A DNA stretch of 64,000 bases from Anatilimnocola aggregata (GTDB lineage Bacteria; Planctomycetota; Planctomycetia; Pirellulales; Pirellulaceae), in the NCBI RefSeq assembly GCF_007747655.1, contig NZ_CP036274.1:6014001-6078000 (forward strand). Direction: 5' to 3'. Every line of letters begins with the position of its first letter. Within the stretch, counting starts at the first letter, position 1. This document shows, piece after piece, positions 37,492-47,714 of this stretch. The notes beneath the pieces were generated by a model, which had not been told where the DNA came from, ran no database searches, and saw only the letters and a list, made by a program, of their open reading frames with translations. The position numbers were made by a program, and so were the translations under genes.

Positions 37492-39180
37492 GTGGCAAAG
37501 CAAATGGTCTTCGATGACGACGCTCGTCAGCCTCTTTTGGCGGGCGTTTCGAAGCTGGCTCGGGCAGTGCGCAGCACGCTCGGCCCCCGCGGTCGTAACG
37601 CGGTGCTCGACAAAGGTTGGGGTTCACCCAAGGTGACAAAGGACGGCGTGACCGTTGCTGAAGACATCGAACTCGACGATCCGTACGAAAATCTGGGCGC
37701 ACAACTGGTCAAAGAAGCCGCCAGCAAGACCAACGAAGTCGCCGGCGATGGCACGACGACGGCCACCGTGCTGTCGGAAGCAATCTTCCGCGAAGGTTTG
37801 AAGATGATCGCCGCCGGTTACGACCCGATGGCTCTCTCGCGCGGCATCGCCAAAGCGGCCGAAGCTGTTTGCGATGAGATCTATGCGATCGCCACCCCGA
37901 TCAGCGAAAAGAACAAGAAGGAATTGCAGCAGATCGCTACGATTGCTGGCAATAACGACCCAACCATCGGGTCTGTGCTCGCCGACGCCTTCCTCAAGGT
38001 TGGCAAAGACGGCGTAATCACGATCGAAGAAGGTCGCGGTGCTGAGACGACCGTCGAAGTCGTCGAAGGTATGCAATTCGATCGCGGCTTCCTCTCTCCC
38101 CACTTCGTCACCAATCAGGACGAAGTCGCGGTCGAGCTCGAAAACTGCTACGTGCTGTTGTACGAAGAAAAGATCTCGAACAACAAGAAGCTGATTCCCT
38201 TGCTCGAAGCCATCAGCAAGGCCAACAAGCCATTGTTGATCGTGGCTGAGGACGTCGAAGGCGAGGCTCTAGCCACACTCGTCGTCAACAAACTGCGCGG
38301 CATTCTGCAAGTTTGTGCCGTCAAGGCCCCCGGTTACGGCGATCGTCGCAAGGCGATCCTCGGCGACATCGGCGTGCTGACCGCTGCCACCCCGATCTTC
38401 AAGGATCTGGGCATTGAATTGGAAAGCGTCAAGATTTCGGACCTCGGCTTCGCCAAAAAGGTGAAGATCACTTCCGAAAACACCGTCTTCGTCGGTGGCA
38501 AAGGAACGAAGCAACAAATCGAAGCTCGGGCCGAACAAATCCGCCGTGAGATCGGTGTCACCGATAGCGAATACGATCGCGAAAAGCTGCAAGAACGCCT
38601 GGCCAAACTGGCCGGTGGTGTGGCTCAGATCAGCTGCGGTGCTGCGACCGAAACCGAAATGAAGGAGCGTAAGTGGCTGCTCGAAGACGGCAAGAATGCC
38701 GTGCAAGCCGCGCTCGAAAGTGGCATCGTCCCTGGTGGTGGTGTGGCCCTCATCCGCGCCGAGAAGTCGATCGACAAGCTTAAGCTTGAAGGCGACGAGA
38801 AGATGGGCGGCCAGATCATTCGCAACGTGCTCGATCAGCCATTGCGAGCAATCGCTCAGAACGCCGGCCTTGATGGCGCGGTGGTCGTCAATCGCGTTCG
38901 CCAGCTGAAAAGCAAGACTGAAGGCTACAACGCCGACACCAACCAGTACGGCGACATGCTCAAGTTCGGTGTGATCGACCCAGCTAAGGTCGTGGCAACC
39001 GCGCTGAAGAACGCGGCCAGCGTCGCGGCTTTGCTGCTCACCACCGAAGCTCTCATCACCGAAATGCCTAAGGAAGGTGGCGACGACGATCATCACGATC
39101 ATCACGACCACGGTGGAATGGGCGGCGGCATGGGAGGTATGGGTGGCATGGACATGGGTGGTATGGGCGGCATGATGTAA
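37492..39180 (+). CDS. groL: Chaperonin GroEL, first copy, with Gly/Met and His-rich tail
   Basis: A 562-residue 60-kDa chaperonin subunit. The ATPase motif [12 protein letters not shown] with its catalytic Asp is present, as are the [10 protein letters not shown] and [11 protein letters not shown] landmarks and [10 protein letters not shown] near the end. The C-terminus is [16 protein letters not shown] and more GGM repeats. The GGM tail is typical of housekeeping GroEL, but the His/Asp stretch is unusual and could bind metal. GTG start with AGGAG 9 bases ahead. It heads groEL-groES-groEL. The N-terminal equatorial segment ([21 protein letters not shown]) is more divergent than in the second copy. 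Confidence 0.97.
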   Translation: MAKQMVFDDDARQPLLAGVSKLARAVRSTLGPRGRNAVLDKGWGSPKVTKDGVTVAEDIELDDPYENLGAQLVKEAASKTNEVAGDGTTTATVLSEAIFREGLKMIAAGYDPMALSRGIAKAAEAVCDEIYAIATPISEKNKKELQQIATIAGNNDPTIGSVLADAFLKVGKDGVITIEEGRGAETTVEVVEGMQFDRGFLSPHFVTNQDEVAVELENCYVLLYEEKISNNKKLIPLLEAISKANKPLLIVAEDVEGEALATLVVNKLRGILQVCAVKAPGYGDRRKAILGDIGVLTAATPIFKDLGIELESVKISDLGFAKKVKITSENTVFVGGKGTKQQIEARAEQIRREIGVTDSEYDREKLQERLAKLAGGVAQISCGAATETEMKERKWLLEDGKNAVQAALESGIVPGGGVALIRAEKSIDKLKLEGDEKMGGQIIRNVLDQPLRAIAQNAGLDGAVVVNRVRQLKSKTEGYNADTNQYGDMLKFGVIDPAKVVATALKNAASVAALLLTTEALITEMPKEGGDDDHHDHHDHGGMGGGMGGMGGMDMGGMGGMM

Positions 39181-39270
39181 GCAATCGCTTACAAAGTGCT
39201 CTGCTTGATTTCGCTCGAATGTCAGTCAATCAAATACAAATTCACACGACTCAGTAGAAGGAATACACAC

Positions 39271-39570
39271 ATGGCCAAGTTGAAGATCCGTCCTCTCGAC
39301 GACAGAGTGGTTGTCAGCCCCCTCGAAGCTGAACAGCGGACTGCTGGCGGTATCGTGCTGCCCGATTCGGCAAAAGAACGACCCCAGCGGGGCACGGTTG
39401 TCGCAGTCGGTCCAGGCAAGCTGCTCGATAGTGGCAAGCGGGCTGAACTGGCGGTTGCCGTCGGCGATCAGGTCATTTACGGCAAGTACGGCGGCACCGA
39501 TATCGAAGTCGGTGGCGACGATGTCAAGGTGCTCCGGGAGAGCGACATCTTGGCGAAGGTCGTCGAGTAA
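39271..39570 (+). CDS. groS: Co-chaperonin GroES
   Basis: A 99-residue co-chaperonin forming the lid of the GroEL chamber. It begins [11 protein letters not shown], has the mobile loop with the hydrophobic GIVLP motif (about 27-31) that binds GroEL, and ends DILAKVV. It lies between two groEL genes (90 and 99 bases). The ATG at 39271 has AAGGA 9 bases ahead. The only groES here must serve at least one, perhaps both, GroEL paralogs. Confidence 0.97.
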   Translation: MAKLKIRPLDDRVVVSPLEAEQRTAGGIVLPDSAKERPQRGTVVAVGPGKLLDSGKRAELAVAVGDQVIYGKYGGTDIEVGGDDVKVLRESDILAKVVE

Positions 39571-39669
39571 GGTTGCTTCTGAAATAACCGCCGCGGGCGC
39601 AGCCCTTGAAGCTCCGCCTGCCCATCCCCCTTCCGCAAATCATTCATCACACGTTAGAGGCCTGTAGTC

Positions 39670-41289
39670 GTGGCAAAACAACTGTTATTCGACGATCTCG
39701 CTCGTGCTCGCATGCTCGCGGGCGTCGACAAGCTCGCTAATGCCGTCGCGGTCACCATGGGACCGACCGGTAAGAACGTCATCATCGACAAGTCGTTCGG
39801 TGGCCCAACCGTCACCAAGGACGGCGTGACGGTCGCTAAAGAAATCGAACTCGAAGACCGCTTCGAAAACATGGGAGCCAAGCTGGTGGTCGAAGTCGCT
39901 CAAAAGACTTCGGACCTGGCCGGTGACGGCACCACGACGGCCACCGTGCTCGCGCGGGCCATTTTCAAAGAAGGCCTTCGCAGCGTCGTCGCCGGGAGCA
40001 ATCCCACTGGCATTCGCCGCGGCATTGATAAGGCTGTGGAAGCTGCAACTGCCAAACTGGTCTCTATGGCCAAGAAGGTCACCAGCAAGGAAGAAGTCGC
40101 CAGCGTCGGTGCGATTTCGGCCAACAACGATCAGGCCATCGGCGACCTCCTCGCCGAAGCCCTGCATCGCGTCGGTAAAGACGGCGTGATCACGGTCGAA
40201 GAAGGCAAGACTGCTGATACCAAGGTCGACTACGTCGACGGCATGCAGTTCGATAAGGGCTTTGTCTCGCCCTACTTCATCAACCGCCATGCGTCGATGG
40301 ATTGTTTACTCGAAGACGCTCTGATCCTCATTCACGAGAAGAAGATCAGCAACTTACGCGACCTGGTGCCGATCCTCGAAAAGGTCAGCTCGACCGGCAA
40401 GCCACTGCTGATCATCGCCGAAGATGTCGATGCCGAAGCACTCACCCTGCTCGTCGTCAACAAGCTCCGCGGCGTGCTGAACGTCTGTGCCGTCAAGGCT
40501 CCAGGCTTTGGCGATCGCCGTAAGGCGATGCTGGGCGATATCGCAGTTCTCACCGGCGGTACGCTGATCAGCGATGATCTTGGTTTGCAACTCGAAGCTC
40601 TGTCGCTCGAACACCTGGGTCGCGCCAAAAAGGTCTCGGTTGATAAAAGCAACACGACGATCGTCGAAGGTGCCGGCAAGCGGAACGACATCGACAAGCG
40701 TGTGCAGCAAATCAAGAACCAGATGAACCAGACCGAAAGCGAGTACGACAAGGAGAAGTTCCAAGAGCGTCTCGCCAAGCTCGCTGGCGGTGTGGCTGTC
40801 ATCTCGGTCGGTGCCGAAACCGAAGCCGACATGAAGCAAAAGAAGGCCCGAGTCGAAGATGCGTTGCATGCCACGCGTGCCGCTCTCGAAGAAGGCATTC
40901 TCCCTGGTGGTGGTGTCGCTCTGCTTCGTTGCTCGGACGTGGTCGAAAAGCTCGTCGACACGCTCAAGGGTGACGAAAGCGTGGGTGCCAGCATTATTCT
41001 GCATGCTCTCTCTTCGCCCATGCGGACGATTGTCGACAACGGGGGCCGAGATGGCTCGGTTGTTTGCGACGAAGTGCTGCAAAAGCCCGTTAATATCGGC
41101 TACAACGCCCTGACCGGCGAGTATGTCGATATGTACAAGGCTGGCGTCATCGATCCGGTGAAGGTCGTGCGAACTGCTCTCGGCAATGCCGCGAGCATCG
41201 CTGCTCTCCTCCTCACCACCGAAGCGCTGGTGACCAACCTCGACAAGGACGACAAGGCCAAGCGGTCGGTCGAAGGTTCGATTCGCTAG
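39670..41289 (+). CDS. groL: Chaperonin GroEL, second copy, no GGM tail
   Basis: A 539-residue chaperonin paralog. Its equatorial sequence is close to the general bacterial consensus ([37 protein letters not shown]), and [12 protein letters not shown] is present. The C-terminus stops at [14 protein letters not shown], without the GGM repeats that line the folding chamber floor. It is about 20 residues shorter than the first copy. Multiple GroELs with divided roles are known in planctomycetes and other phyla. Which one is essential here cannot be told. GTG start with AGAGG about 9 bases ahead. A strong terminator follows. Confidence 0.96.
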   Translation: MAKQLLFDDLARARMLAGVDKLANAVAVTMGPTGKNVIIDKSFGGPTVTKDGVTVAKEIELEDRFENMGAKLVVEVAQKTSDLAGDGTTTATVLARAIFKEGLRSVVAGSNPTGIRRGIDKAVEAATAKLVSMAKKVTSKEEVASVGAISANNDQAIGDLLAEALHRVGKDGVITVEEGKTADTKVDYVDGMQFDKGFVSPYFINRHASMDCLLEDALILIHEKKISNLRDLVPILEKVSSTGKPLLIIAEDVDAEALTLLVVNKLRGVLNVCAVKAPGFGDRRKAMLGDIAVLTGGTLISDDLGLQLEALSLEHLGRAKKVSVDKSNTTIVEGAGKRNDIDKRVQQIKNQMNQTESEYDKEKFQERLAKLAGGVAVISVGAETEADMKQKKARVEDALHATRAALEEGILPGGGVALLRCSDVVEKLVDTLKGDESVGASIILHALSSPMRTIVDNGGRDGSVVCDEVLQKPVNIGYNALTGEYVDMYKAGVIDPVKVVRTALGNAASIAALLLTTEALVTNLDKDDKAKRSVEGSIR

Positions 41290-41297
41290 TATCTCTC

Positions 41298-41373
41298 TGA
41301 GCCGGAAGCGTTAGCGCCCGGAGATCAACGAGTAACGACGACGAATCCTCCGGGCGCTGACGCCTCCGGCTCA
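41298..41373. repeat. Long inverted repeat (REP-like) after the second groEL
   Basis: A 26-base arm (41298-41323) pairs with 41348-41373 at 24 of 26 positions as DNA, with a 24-base loop. The core reads CGGAAGCGTTAGCGCCCGG. A similar core occurs at 46724-46800. This looks like a dispersed palindromic element in the 3' region of the groEL unit. Confidence 0.8.
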
Positions 41374-41391
41374 GGTTCACGGTTATGACAC

Positions 41392-41423
41392 GGGCCACTT
41401 CGAAAAGAGGTGGCCCCTTTTTT
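41392..41423 (+). terminator. Rho-independent terminator of the groEL operon
   Basis: A 7-pair GC-rich stem (GGGCCAC/GTGGCCC, 41392-41398 with 41410-41416) and 11-base loop is followed by CTTTTTTGG. It would separate groEL-groES-groEL from the dnaJ group. Confidence 0.85.
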
Positions 41424-41506
41424 GGAGCAAACGGGCGAGTACCAAACTTGCTGGGCAACCTACAATTGCCGAGGCAAGCAAGTCACATCCCTTTGCACGA
41501 AGAATT

Positions 41507-42658
41507 ATGGCGACGATGGCCAAGCGCGATTACTACGAAGTGCTGAGCATCAAGCGCGAGGCGTCCGAAAAGGAAATTGCCACCGCGTATCGCAAGCTCG
41601 CGCTCAAATATCACCCCGATACGAATCCAGGCGATCCGGATTCGATGGAAAAATTCAAAGAAGCGGCCGAAGCCTACGAAGTGCTGGCCGATGCCGAGAA
41701 GCGAGCTCGCTACGATCGGTTCGGTCATGCCGGCGGTGATCAGTTCGGTTCGCAGTTTCAAGATGCCGACGACATCATGGATGCGTTTGGCAGCATCTTT
41801 GGCGACCTGTTTGGTGGCAGTGGCGGTGGTCGCCGCTCGCGTCGTGCCCGGGCCGGCGCGAACTTGCGGGCCGATGTCAAACTCACGCTGGAAGAAGCAG
41901 CCCGCGGTGTGAGCAAGACGGTGGATTTTGCCCGCAGCAAAGTTTGCGAGACTTGCAAAGGGGGCGGCAGCAAACCGGGCTCCTCGAAAACAATGTGCCG
42001 CTACTGCGCCGGTCATGGTCAGGTGGTGCAATCAGCCGGCTTTGTCCGCGTGCAGACGACGTGTCCCCAATGCCGCGGTGCGGGCTCCGTCATTACCGAA
42101 CCATGCACCGATTGTCGCGGCAATGGTTATGTCCAAGAGCGGACCAAGCTCGATGTGGCAATTCCCGCCGGCATCGACGATGGGATGCGCGTTCGTATTC
42201 CCGGTCAGGGTGAACCAAGTCCCGAAGGAGGACCGCCGGGCGACTTATTCTGCTTTATCAGCGTCAAAAAGCACAAGCTGTTCGAGCGCGAGGGGGTGCA
42301 TCTCATTTTGCGTATGCCGATCACGTTCAGCCAATCTGCACTGGGTGCAACGATCGAAGTTCCCACGCTCGATGGTCCACACGATTTGAAGATTCCCGCG
42401 GGCACTGAAGCGGGCGAGGTCTTCCGCGTGCGTGGCAAGGGTTTGGCCGATCCTCGCGGCGGCAGCGGCAAAGGCGATCTGCACGTGCAGACTTACATCG
42501 AAGTGCCGAAAAAGCTCACCGCCCGTCAGCGCGAACTGCTGCAGGAGTTGGCAGAACTCGAACATGCGAATGTGACACCCCACCGCAAGACATTTTTCGA
42601 AACCATCAAGGAGTATTTCAGTCCGCCGACTGCTCCGAGCAAGAAGACCGAGGAATGA
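41507..42658 (+). CDS. dnaJ: Chaperone DnaJ
   Basis: A 383-residue type I DnaJ. The J domain has the HPD motif ([10 protein letters not shown]) and the Gly/Phe-rich linker [15 protein letters not shown]. There are four CxxCxGxG zinc repeats ([32 protein letters not shown]) and the C-terminal substrate-binding domain. It stimulates DnaK ATPase and delivers substrates. No dnaK is in the window. ATG at 41507; an in-frame ATG at 41516 (MAKRDYYEV) is also possible. It lies downstream of a strong terminator, so probably has its own promoter, with TACAAT at 41461-41466 as a possible -10. It is followed after 3 bases by grpE. Confidence 0.96.
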   Translation: MATMAKRDYYEVLSIKREASEKEIATAYRKLALKYHPDTNPGDPDSMEKFKEAAEAYEVLADAEKRARYDRFGHAGGDQFGSQFQDADDIMDAFGSIFGDLFGGSGGGRRSRRARAGANLRADVKLTLEEAARGVSKTVDFARSKVCETCKGGGSKPGSSKTMCRYCAGHGQVVQSAGFVRVQTTCPQCRGAGSVITEPCTDCRGNGYVQERTKLDVAIPAGIDDGMRVRIPGQGEPSPEGGPPGDLFCFISVKKHKLFEREGVHLILRMPITFSQSALGATIEVPTLDGPHDLKIPAGTEAGEVFRVRGKGLADPRGGSGKGDLHVQTYIEVPKKLTARQRELLQELAELEHANVTPHRKTFFETIKEYFSPPTAPSKKTEE

Positions 42659-42661
42659 TCG

Positions 42662-43201
42662 ATGTCAGCCGAAACTGAAAAACCAACTACCGACTCGTCC
42701 GAAGACACAGTACACAATCCGCTGTTCTCTTCGGGGCCCGAAGCCAAAATCGACCAGCTGCAAGCCGAGCTCAAAAAGGCTCAGGACGAATTACTTCGTC
42801 AGCAAGCGGAGTTCGAGAATTTTCGCAAGCGCAAGGCGCGCGAAATGGAAGAAGAGCGGAAATACACGATTCTCCCCTTCGCCCGCGATCTGCTCCCCGT
42901 CGTCGACAATCTGGAGCGGGCCTTAGATGCCGCAGCCCAAAGTGGCGACACGACCTCGCTGCGCGATGGGGTGAAGATGGTCTCGGCTCAACTAATGAAT
43001 GTTCTGGCCCAGCACCATTGCGAGCGAATCCCTGGCGTTGGTGCGGAATTCGACCCCAACTATCATCAGGCCATTGCGCAGGAAGCGACCAGCGAATACG
43101 CCGCCGGCACCGTTAGCCGCGAAGCGCAGGTAGGCTATAAGTTGTACGACCGCGTCGTGCGCCCTGCTCAGGTCTTTGTTTCCACCGGCCCCGCATCGTA
43201 A
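42662..43201 (+). CDS. grpE: Nucleotide exchange factor GrpE
   Basis: A 179-residue GrpE, promoting ADP release from DnaK. A charged N-terminal coil (IDQLQAELKKAQDELLRQQAEFENFRKRK) is followed by the DNLERAL helix and the beta-domain signature around PNYHQAIAQE and VGYKLYDRVVRPAQV. The start has GAGGA 7 bases ahead, overlapping the dnaJ stop, which is 3 bases upstream. It is in an operon with dnaJ. Confidence 0.94.
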   Translation: MSAETEKPTTDSSEDTVHNPLFSSGPEAKIDQLQAELKKAQDELLRQQAEFENFRKRKAREMEEERKYTILPFARDLLPVVDNLERALDAAAQSGDTTSLRDGVKMVSAQLMNVLAQHHCERIPGVGAEFDPNYHQAIAQEATSEYAAGTVSREAQVGYKLYDRVVRPAQVFVSTGPAS

Positions 43202-43226
43202 CGAACGCTCAGCGAGATTCGAACCA

Positions 43227-43598
43227 ATGCCCACCTACGATTACGAATGCGATGCCTGCGGACACAAGGAAGAAGTCTTTCAAAGCTTCAGCGATCCGCT
43301 GATCGAAAAGTGCCCGAAGTGCAAAAAGAAGAAGTTCCGCCGCCTGTTCGGCGCTGGTGCAGCGGTGATGTTTAAGGGAACCGGCTTCTACACCACCGAC
43401 TATCGCAGCGACTCGTACAAGAAGGCAGCTTCGGCTGATTCCAAGCCGGCTGAATCCTCTGGCGGCTCCTCAGATAGTTCGACCAAGAGCGAAACAAAGC
43501 CCGCAACACCTGCACCTAAATCCGATTCTTCCTCGTCCGGTTCCAGTGGCGGTAGTTCGGGTAGCACAGGTTCCGGCGGCAAGCCCAAGAAGAACTAA
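43227..43598 (+). CDS. FmdB-family zinc-ribbon protein
   Basis: A 123-residue protein. The first about 60 residues are the FmdB/CxxC_CxxC regulatory zinc ribbon: YDYECDACGHKEEVFQSFSDP, then EKCPKCKKKKFRRLFG. A Ser/Gly/Lys-rich low-complexity tail follows. FmdB-like proteins are small putative regulators; their target is unknown. It lies 25 bases after grpE and 12 bases before yacG. Confidence 0.88.
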   Translation: MPTYDYECDACGHKEEVFQSFSDPLIEKCPKCKKKKFRRLFGAGAAVMFKGTGFYTTDYRSDSYKKAASADSKPAESSGGSSDSSTKSETKPATPAPKSDSSSSGSSGGSSGSTGSGGKPKKN

Positions 43599-43610
43599 CC
43601 GGTCAAACGA

Positions 43611-43814
43611 ATGAGCATCATCGTCTGCAGTGTGTGCGAACGAGTCTTCGATACGGCGACATCGACCGCGATGCCGTTTTGCTCGGAACGCTGCAAGACG
43701 ATTGACTTGGGCCGCTGGTTGGGCGAAAAGTACAGCGTGCCTTACGAGCGGACCGAAGACGACGAGGAAGAAGATTCTCCTCCACCGCGCGGTCGAACCA
43801 GTGGCGAAGATTAA
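43611..43814 (+). CDS. yacG: DNA gyrase inhibitor YacG-family zinc protein
   Basis: A 67-residue zinc-finger protein. It has two Cys in CSVCERVFD, two in FCSERC, then KTIDLGRWLGEKY, the YacG signature. In E. coli YacG binds gyrase B and limits its activity. The acidic C-terminus (EDDEEEDSPPP) is common in the family. It closes the dnaJ-grpE-fmdB-like operon and overlaps the 3' end of the convergent membrane gene by 4 bases. Confidence 0.9.
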   Translation: MSIIVCSVCERVFDTATSTAMPFCSERCKTIDLGRWLGEKYSVPYERTEDDEEEDSPPPRGRTSGED

Positions 43815-44485
43815 GCCATCTTCACCGCAGAGTCCGCCACTGCCCAGGGCAATTGCGCGATCGGCCCGCTCGCTCCTATCTTCGCTACCATGGCAATGAG
43901 AATGGTGCCGAAGCGAGTCTCCTGCACGTTGTTCAAGTCGAGTTCAACGTCCAGCAGCCACAAGTCCTCGTCGGTGGTTGCCAGCGGCAATTTCCGGCGG
44001 CGATACGGACGGTAGTGATCGTCGCGCAGAAGGCCATAGATTTCCGCGTAGGCGGGGTCTTCGCTCCCCTCCTCATAAAGCTCGCCCAAGCTGCTTGCCA
44101 ACTTGGCGAGCGCATCAATTGAATACTCGCTTGTCGGACGAAACGTTCCCAAGGCCAGCGCGTGCTTCTGATCCGGACCGATGATGATGCCATGGGCGAG
44201 CAGGGGCTGATAGAGGCCGGGTTGCTGATCGGGATTCTCTCGCATTCCGGTAAATGGTTCGAAGGTCAGGAATGACCAGAGGCATTTCAGGCCATCGCGG
44301 GCCCAGCGAATGCTGACCAGCATGATTACGCCCGCGATCAGCAGAATGCCCCAGCCGAATAGACAGAGGGCAAAGGAGTTACCCAGTTCGTCCCGCACCG
44401 CCTCCGAGGCCGGATGACGGACAAATTGCACCCAATTTTGCCGGAACAGTTCGTCGTTGACTTGGATCGAGTCGTTGGCAGCCAT
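43811..44485 (-). CDS. Membrane-anchored protein, unknown function
   Basis: A 224-residue protein with one strong membrane helix (FALCLFGWGILLIAGVIMLVSI, about 38-59) after a polar N-terminus. The soluble domain holds a PGLYQPLLAHGIIIGPDQKHALALG segment and an acidic EELYEEGSEDPAYAEIYGLL region. No enzymatic motif. It is divergent from the HD-domain gene (91 bases). I recognise no named family. Confidence 0.68.
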   Translation of the reverse strand: MAANDSIQVNDELFRQNWVQFVRHPASEAVRDELGNSFALCLFGWGILLIAGVIMLVSIRWARDGLKCLWSFLTFEPFTGMRENPDQQPGLYQPLLAHGIIIGPDQKHALALGTFRPTSEYSIDALAKLASSLGELYEEGSEDPAYAEIYGLLRDDHYRPYRRRKLPLATTDEDLWLLDVELDLNNVQETRFGTILIAMVAKIGASGPIAQLPWAVADSAVKMA

Positions 44486-44576
44486 GATGTTTTATGGAGG
44501 TTGGATGTCGCGGTCGGTTGCGATTGTTCTATGATAGAGTTCGCATCCAAGCCGGCAGTTTTATCGGACTGATCTT

Positions 44577-45908
<1,332 letters not shown>

Positions 45909-45912
45909 GCCA

Positions 45913-46689
45913 TTAGAAGAACTTTGTGCCCGTGCTGGTCTTGGTATCGCGGGCAGGGGAACTGTTATTGCCGGGAACCTGAATGACCACCGCATGTTCG
46001 TTGCGCTGCAATTGCCGAACGAGCACTGCATCGGCAGCGATGGCCTGTAGTTGAAAAGGCCGCCGCGGCGAGATTCGCAGACCAGTTGAGAGCGAAACTC
46101 CAGGCCGATCTTCAGCGGGCAAGAGCTGCAGTGTTGCCTCCATGAGCGAGTCGAGCGGGGCATCGCCAGCCAGAAACACGGGCTGACCTGCGGCCAGCGC
46201 CCAGAGAAGTTTCTCGCAAACAGAATCGTCGAGTGTTGCCGTGAGCACTTGCTTGCCGTCACCCGAGTTGCTCGACGAACGGCCAACAAGTGAGAACGTG
46301 TCGAGCGATTCGGGCGGTTCCCGTCGCGGTTGCGTACGCCCCGCGCTCCGAAAGGCACGTAGGATGGTAAATGGATTGAACTGAAATGGTTCGAGCGCTT
46401 CGTGTGGCAGAATGAACGAATGTGTATAGACCCGACCGCCCGCGCGGCCGCTGTACTCGCTGCCTGCCAGCTGCGTGTAACCAATGCAGACCAGTTCACC
46501 TTCGAGCGGATGCACATTCACACTGGTGCGACCGAGGCGAGTTTCGAGCGAATCGTGCGCGGGCCCCCAATTGCTCAACTGCTGGGCGAGGTCGTCGTCG
46601 ATGCCGCTGCTGCGCGAGGCAAGTTGATATCCGGCCATGCGCTCGCCGCGCAGGCTGGTGAAGATCGCTTGTTCCACGCGGAAGGTCAT
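45913..46689 (-). CDS. GAP1-N-like GTPase-associated protein
   Basis: A 258-residue protein. It begins VEQAIFTSLRGERMAGYQLASRSSGI and continues LSNWGPAHDSL, with a YTHSFILP strand, resembling the N-terminal domain of GTPase-associated protein 1 (GAP1-N2 type), known from GTPase-centred bacterial conflict systems. Naming rests on pattern memory and should be checked by profile. The rest is diverged, ending in a polar Ser/Thr/Asn tail. It lies last in the minus-strand set, 119 bases after the zinc-ribbon GTPase, with a palindromic element between them. Confidence 0.72.
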   Translation of the reverse strand: MTFRVEQAIFTSLRGERMAGYQLASRSSGIDDDLAQQLSNWGPAHDSLETRLGRTSVNVHPLEGELVCIGYTQLAGSEYSGRAGGRVYTHSFILPHEALEPFQFNPFTILRAFRSAGRTQPRREPPESLDTFSLVGRSSSNSGDGKQVLTATLDDSVCEKLLWALAAGQPVFLAGDAPLDSLMEATLQLLPAEDRPGVSLSTGLRISPRRPFQLQAIAADAVLVRQLQRNEHAVVIQVPGNNSSPARDTKTSTGTKFF

Positions 46690-46723
46690 GAGGAATTACT
46701 TTCCAGCGAGCTACTTTGCCTAG

Positions 46724-46800
46724 GTAGCCCGACGCATCAGCGCGGGAGATTCGCCGATAACATCGTGCTTCAGTTCACCCTCGCTGACGCGTCGGGCTAC
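46724..46800. repeat. Palindromic element between the GTPase and GAP1-like genes
   Basis: A 19-base arm (46724-46742) pairs with 46782-46800 at 18 of 19 positions, with a 39-base loop. The sequence GTAGCCCGACGC(A/G)TCAGCG is similar in style to the element at 41298-41373. It could separate or attenuate transcription between the two genes. Confidence 0.75.
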
Positions 46801-46808
46801 GTGGGGAA

Positions 46809-47714
46809 CTACCGTGCCACTTCTTCCAGCAGCCAGTGGAAGGGCTCGACCACGCCGCGCGGCTCGATTCGCAGCGGGACGTGAACCCGGCCGCGACCTT
46901 CGAGCCGGTAGCCACAGGCACCGGCCACTCCCGCAGCGAAGAAGGCATGCCGTTTCAACCGTTCACGACATTGCACGTATAAGCCTGGCGTATGACGTCG
47001 GGCAAATTGCTGCGGATCGTCAAAGCAGTGATCGCACTGATCGGCCTTGGTGAAGACGAGCGCGACGGCTTTGCTCGCCCAGCCCGTTTTCTTATCGGCT
47101 TGCAGTTCGCACAAGTAGCTGAGCAGCTTCATCGCGCGAAAATCCTCGTCCGCTTCACCGGCCTGACAGCGGAGCGCGTCGATCAGCACGAGTACGCCCG
47201 AGCACTTGCCCAGGAAAGCCCGAATCACCGGGTAAGTATTGGGATGGTCGATCTCTTCCAACAGCGCTTCTCCAGCCAGGTCGGGAAGAATCAATTCCAC
47301 GGGCTTCAGTTTTTTGCGAAGAATTTGACAATGGACCCAGTTCCAGCGATCCGGTTCGTTCGGCGTCTTGGCAGGAAACTCACAGCGGGCCAGCGCGGCC
47401 ATTGTTCGCTCTTGCAAGCCAATCGAGAACGCTCCCCGCGCAAGAAGTTGCAGGTCGTCGCGCCCCTTCGAGAGCATATCGGCCAGCATGCCGAGGTACA
47501 CCGTCTTGCCTGCGCCAGATGAACCGATCGCCGCGACCATCCGTGGATGAATCTTCTGCGAGTTGGCTTGATGGACGAGTGCCATTGGCGCATAGCAATG
47601 TCGGCAAAGCTCTGCATCGAAGTTGTTGCCGCCGCCGCAAATGTAACAGGGGCACGAGACCGTGTACTGAGCCAGGCGATAGGAATCGAGTTCGAGTTGT
47701 CCGGTCGCTCTCAT
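46809..47714 (-). CDS. Zinc-ribbon P-loop GTPase (double-GTPase/TRAFAC type)
   Basis: A 301-residue protein with an N-terminal zinc ribbon (CYIC, 23-26, and CRHC, 37-40) and a GTPase domain. The P-loop is GSSGAGKT (64-71), switch II is DLAGE (145-149), and the guanine-specificity motif is TKAD (222-225). This fits the DO-GTPase2-like group found with GAP1 proteins. It starts on an ATG overlapping the stop of the FGE-like gene (ATGA), so the two are translationally coupled. The zinc ribbon may bind the partner proteins. The function is inferred as signal-gated switching; no biochemistry is known to me. Confidence 0.85.
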   Translation of the reverse strand: MRATGQLELDSYRLAQYTVSCPCYICGGGNNFDAELCRHCYAPMALVHQANSQKIHPRMVAAIGSSGAGKTVYLGMLADMLSKGRDDLQLLARGAFSIGLQERTMAALARCEFPAKTPNEPDRWNWVHCQILRKKLKPVELILPDLAGEALLEEIDHPNTYPVIRAFLGKCSGVLVLIDALRCQAGEADEDFRAMKLLSYLCELQADKKTGWASKAVALVFTKADQCDHCFDDPQQFARRHTPGLYVQCRERLKRHAFFAAGVAGACGYRLEGRGRVHVPLRIEPRGVVEPFHWLLEEVAR

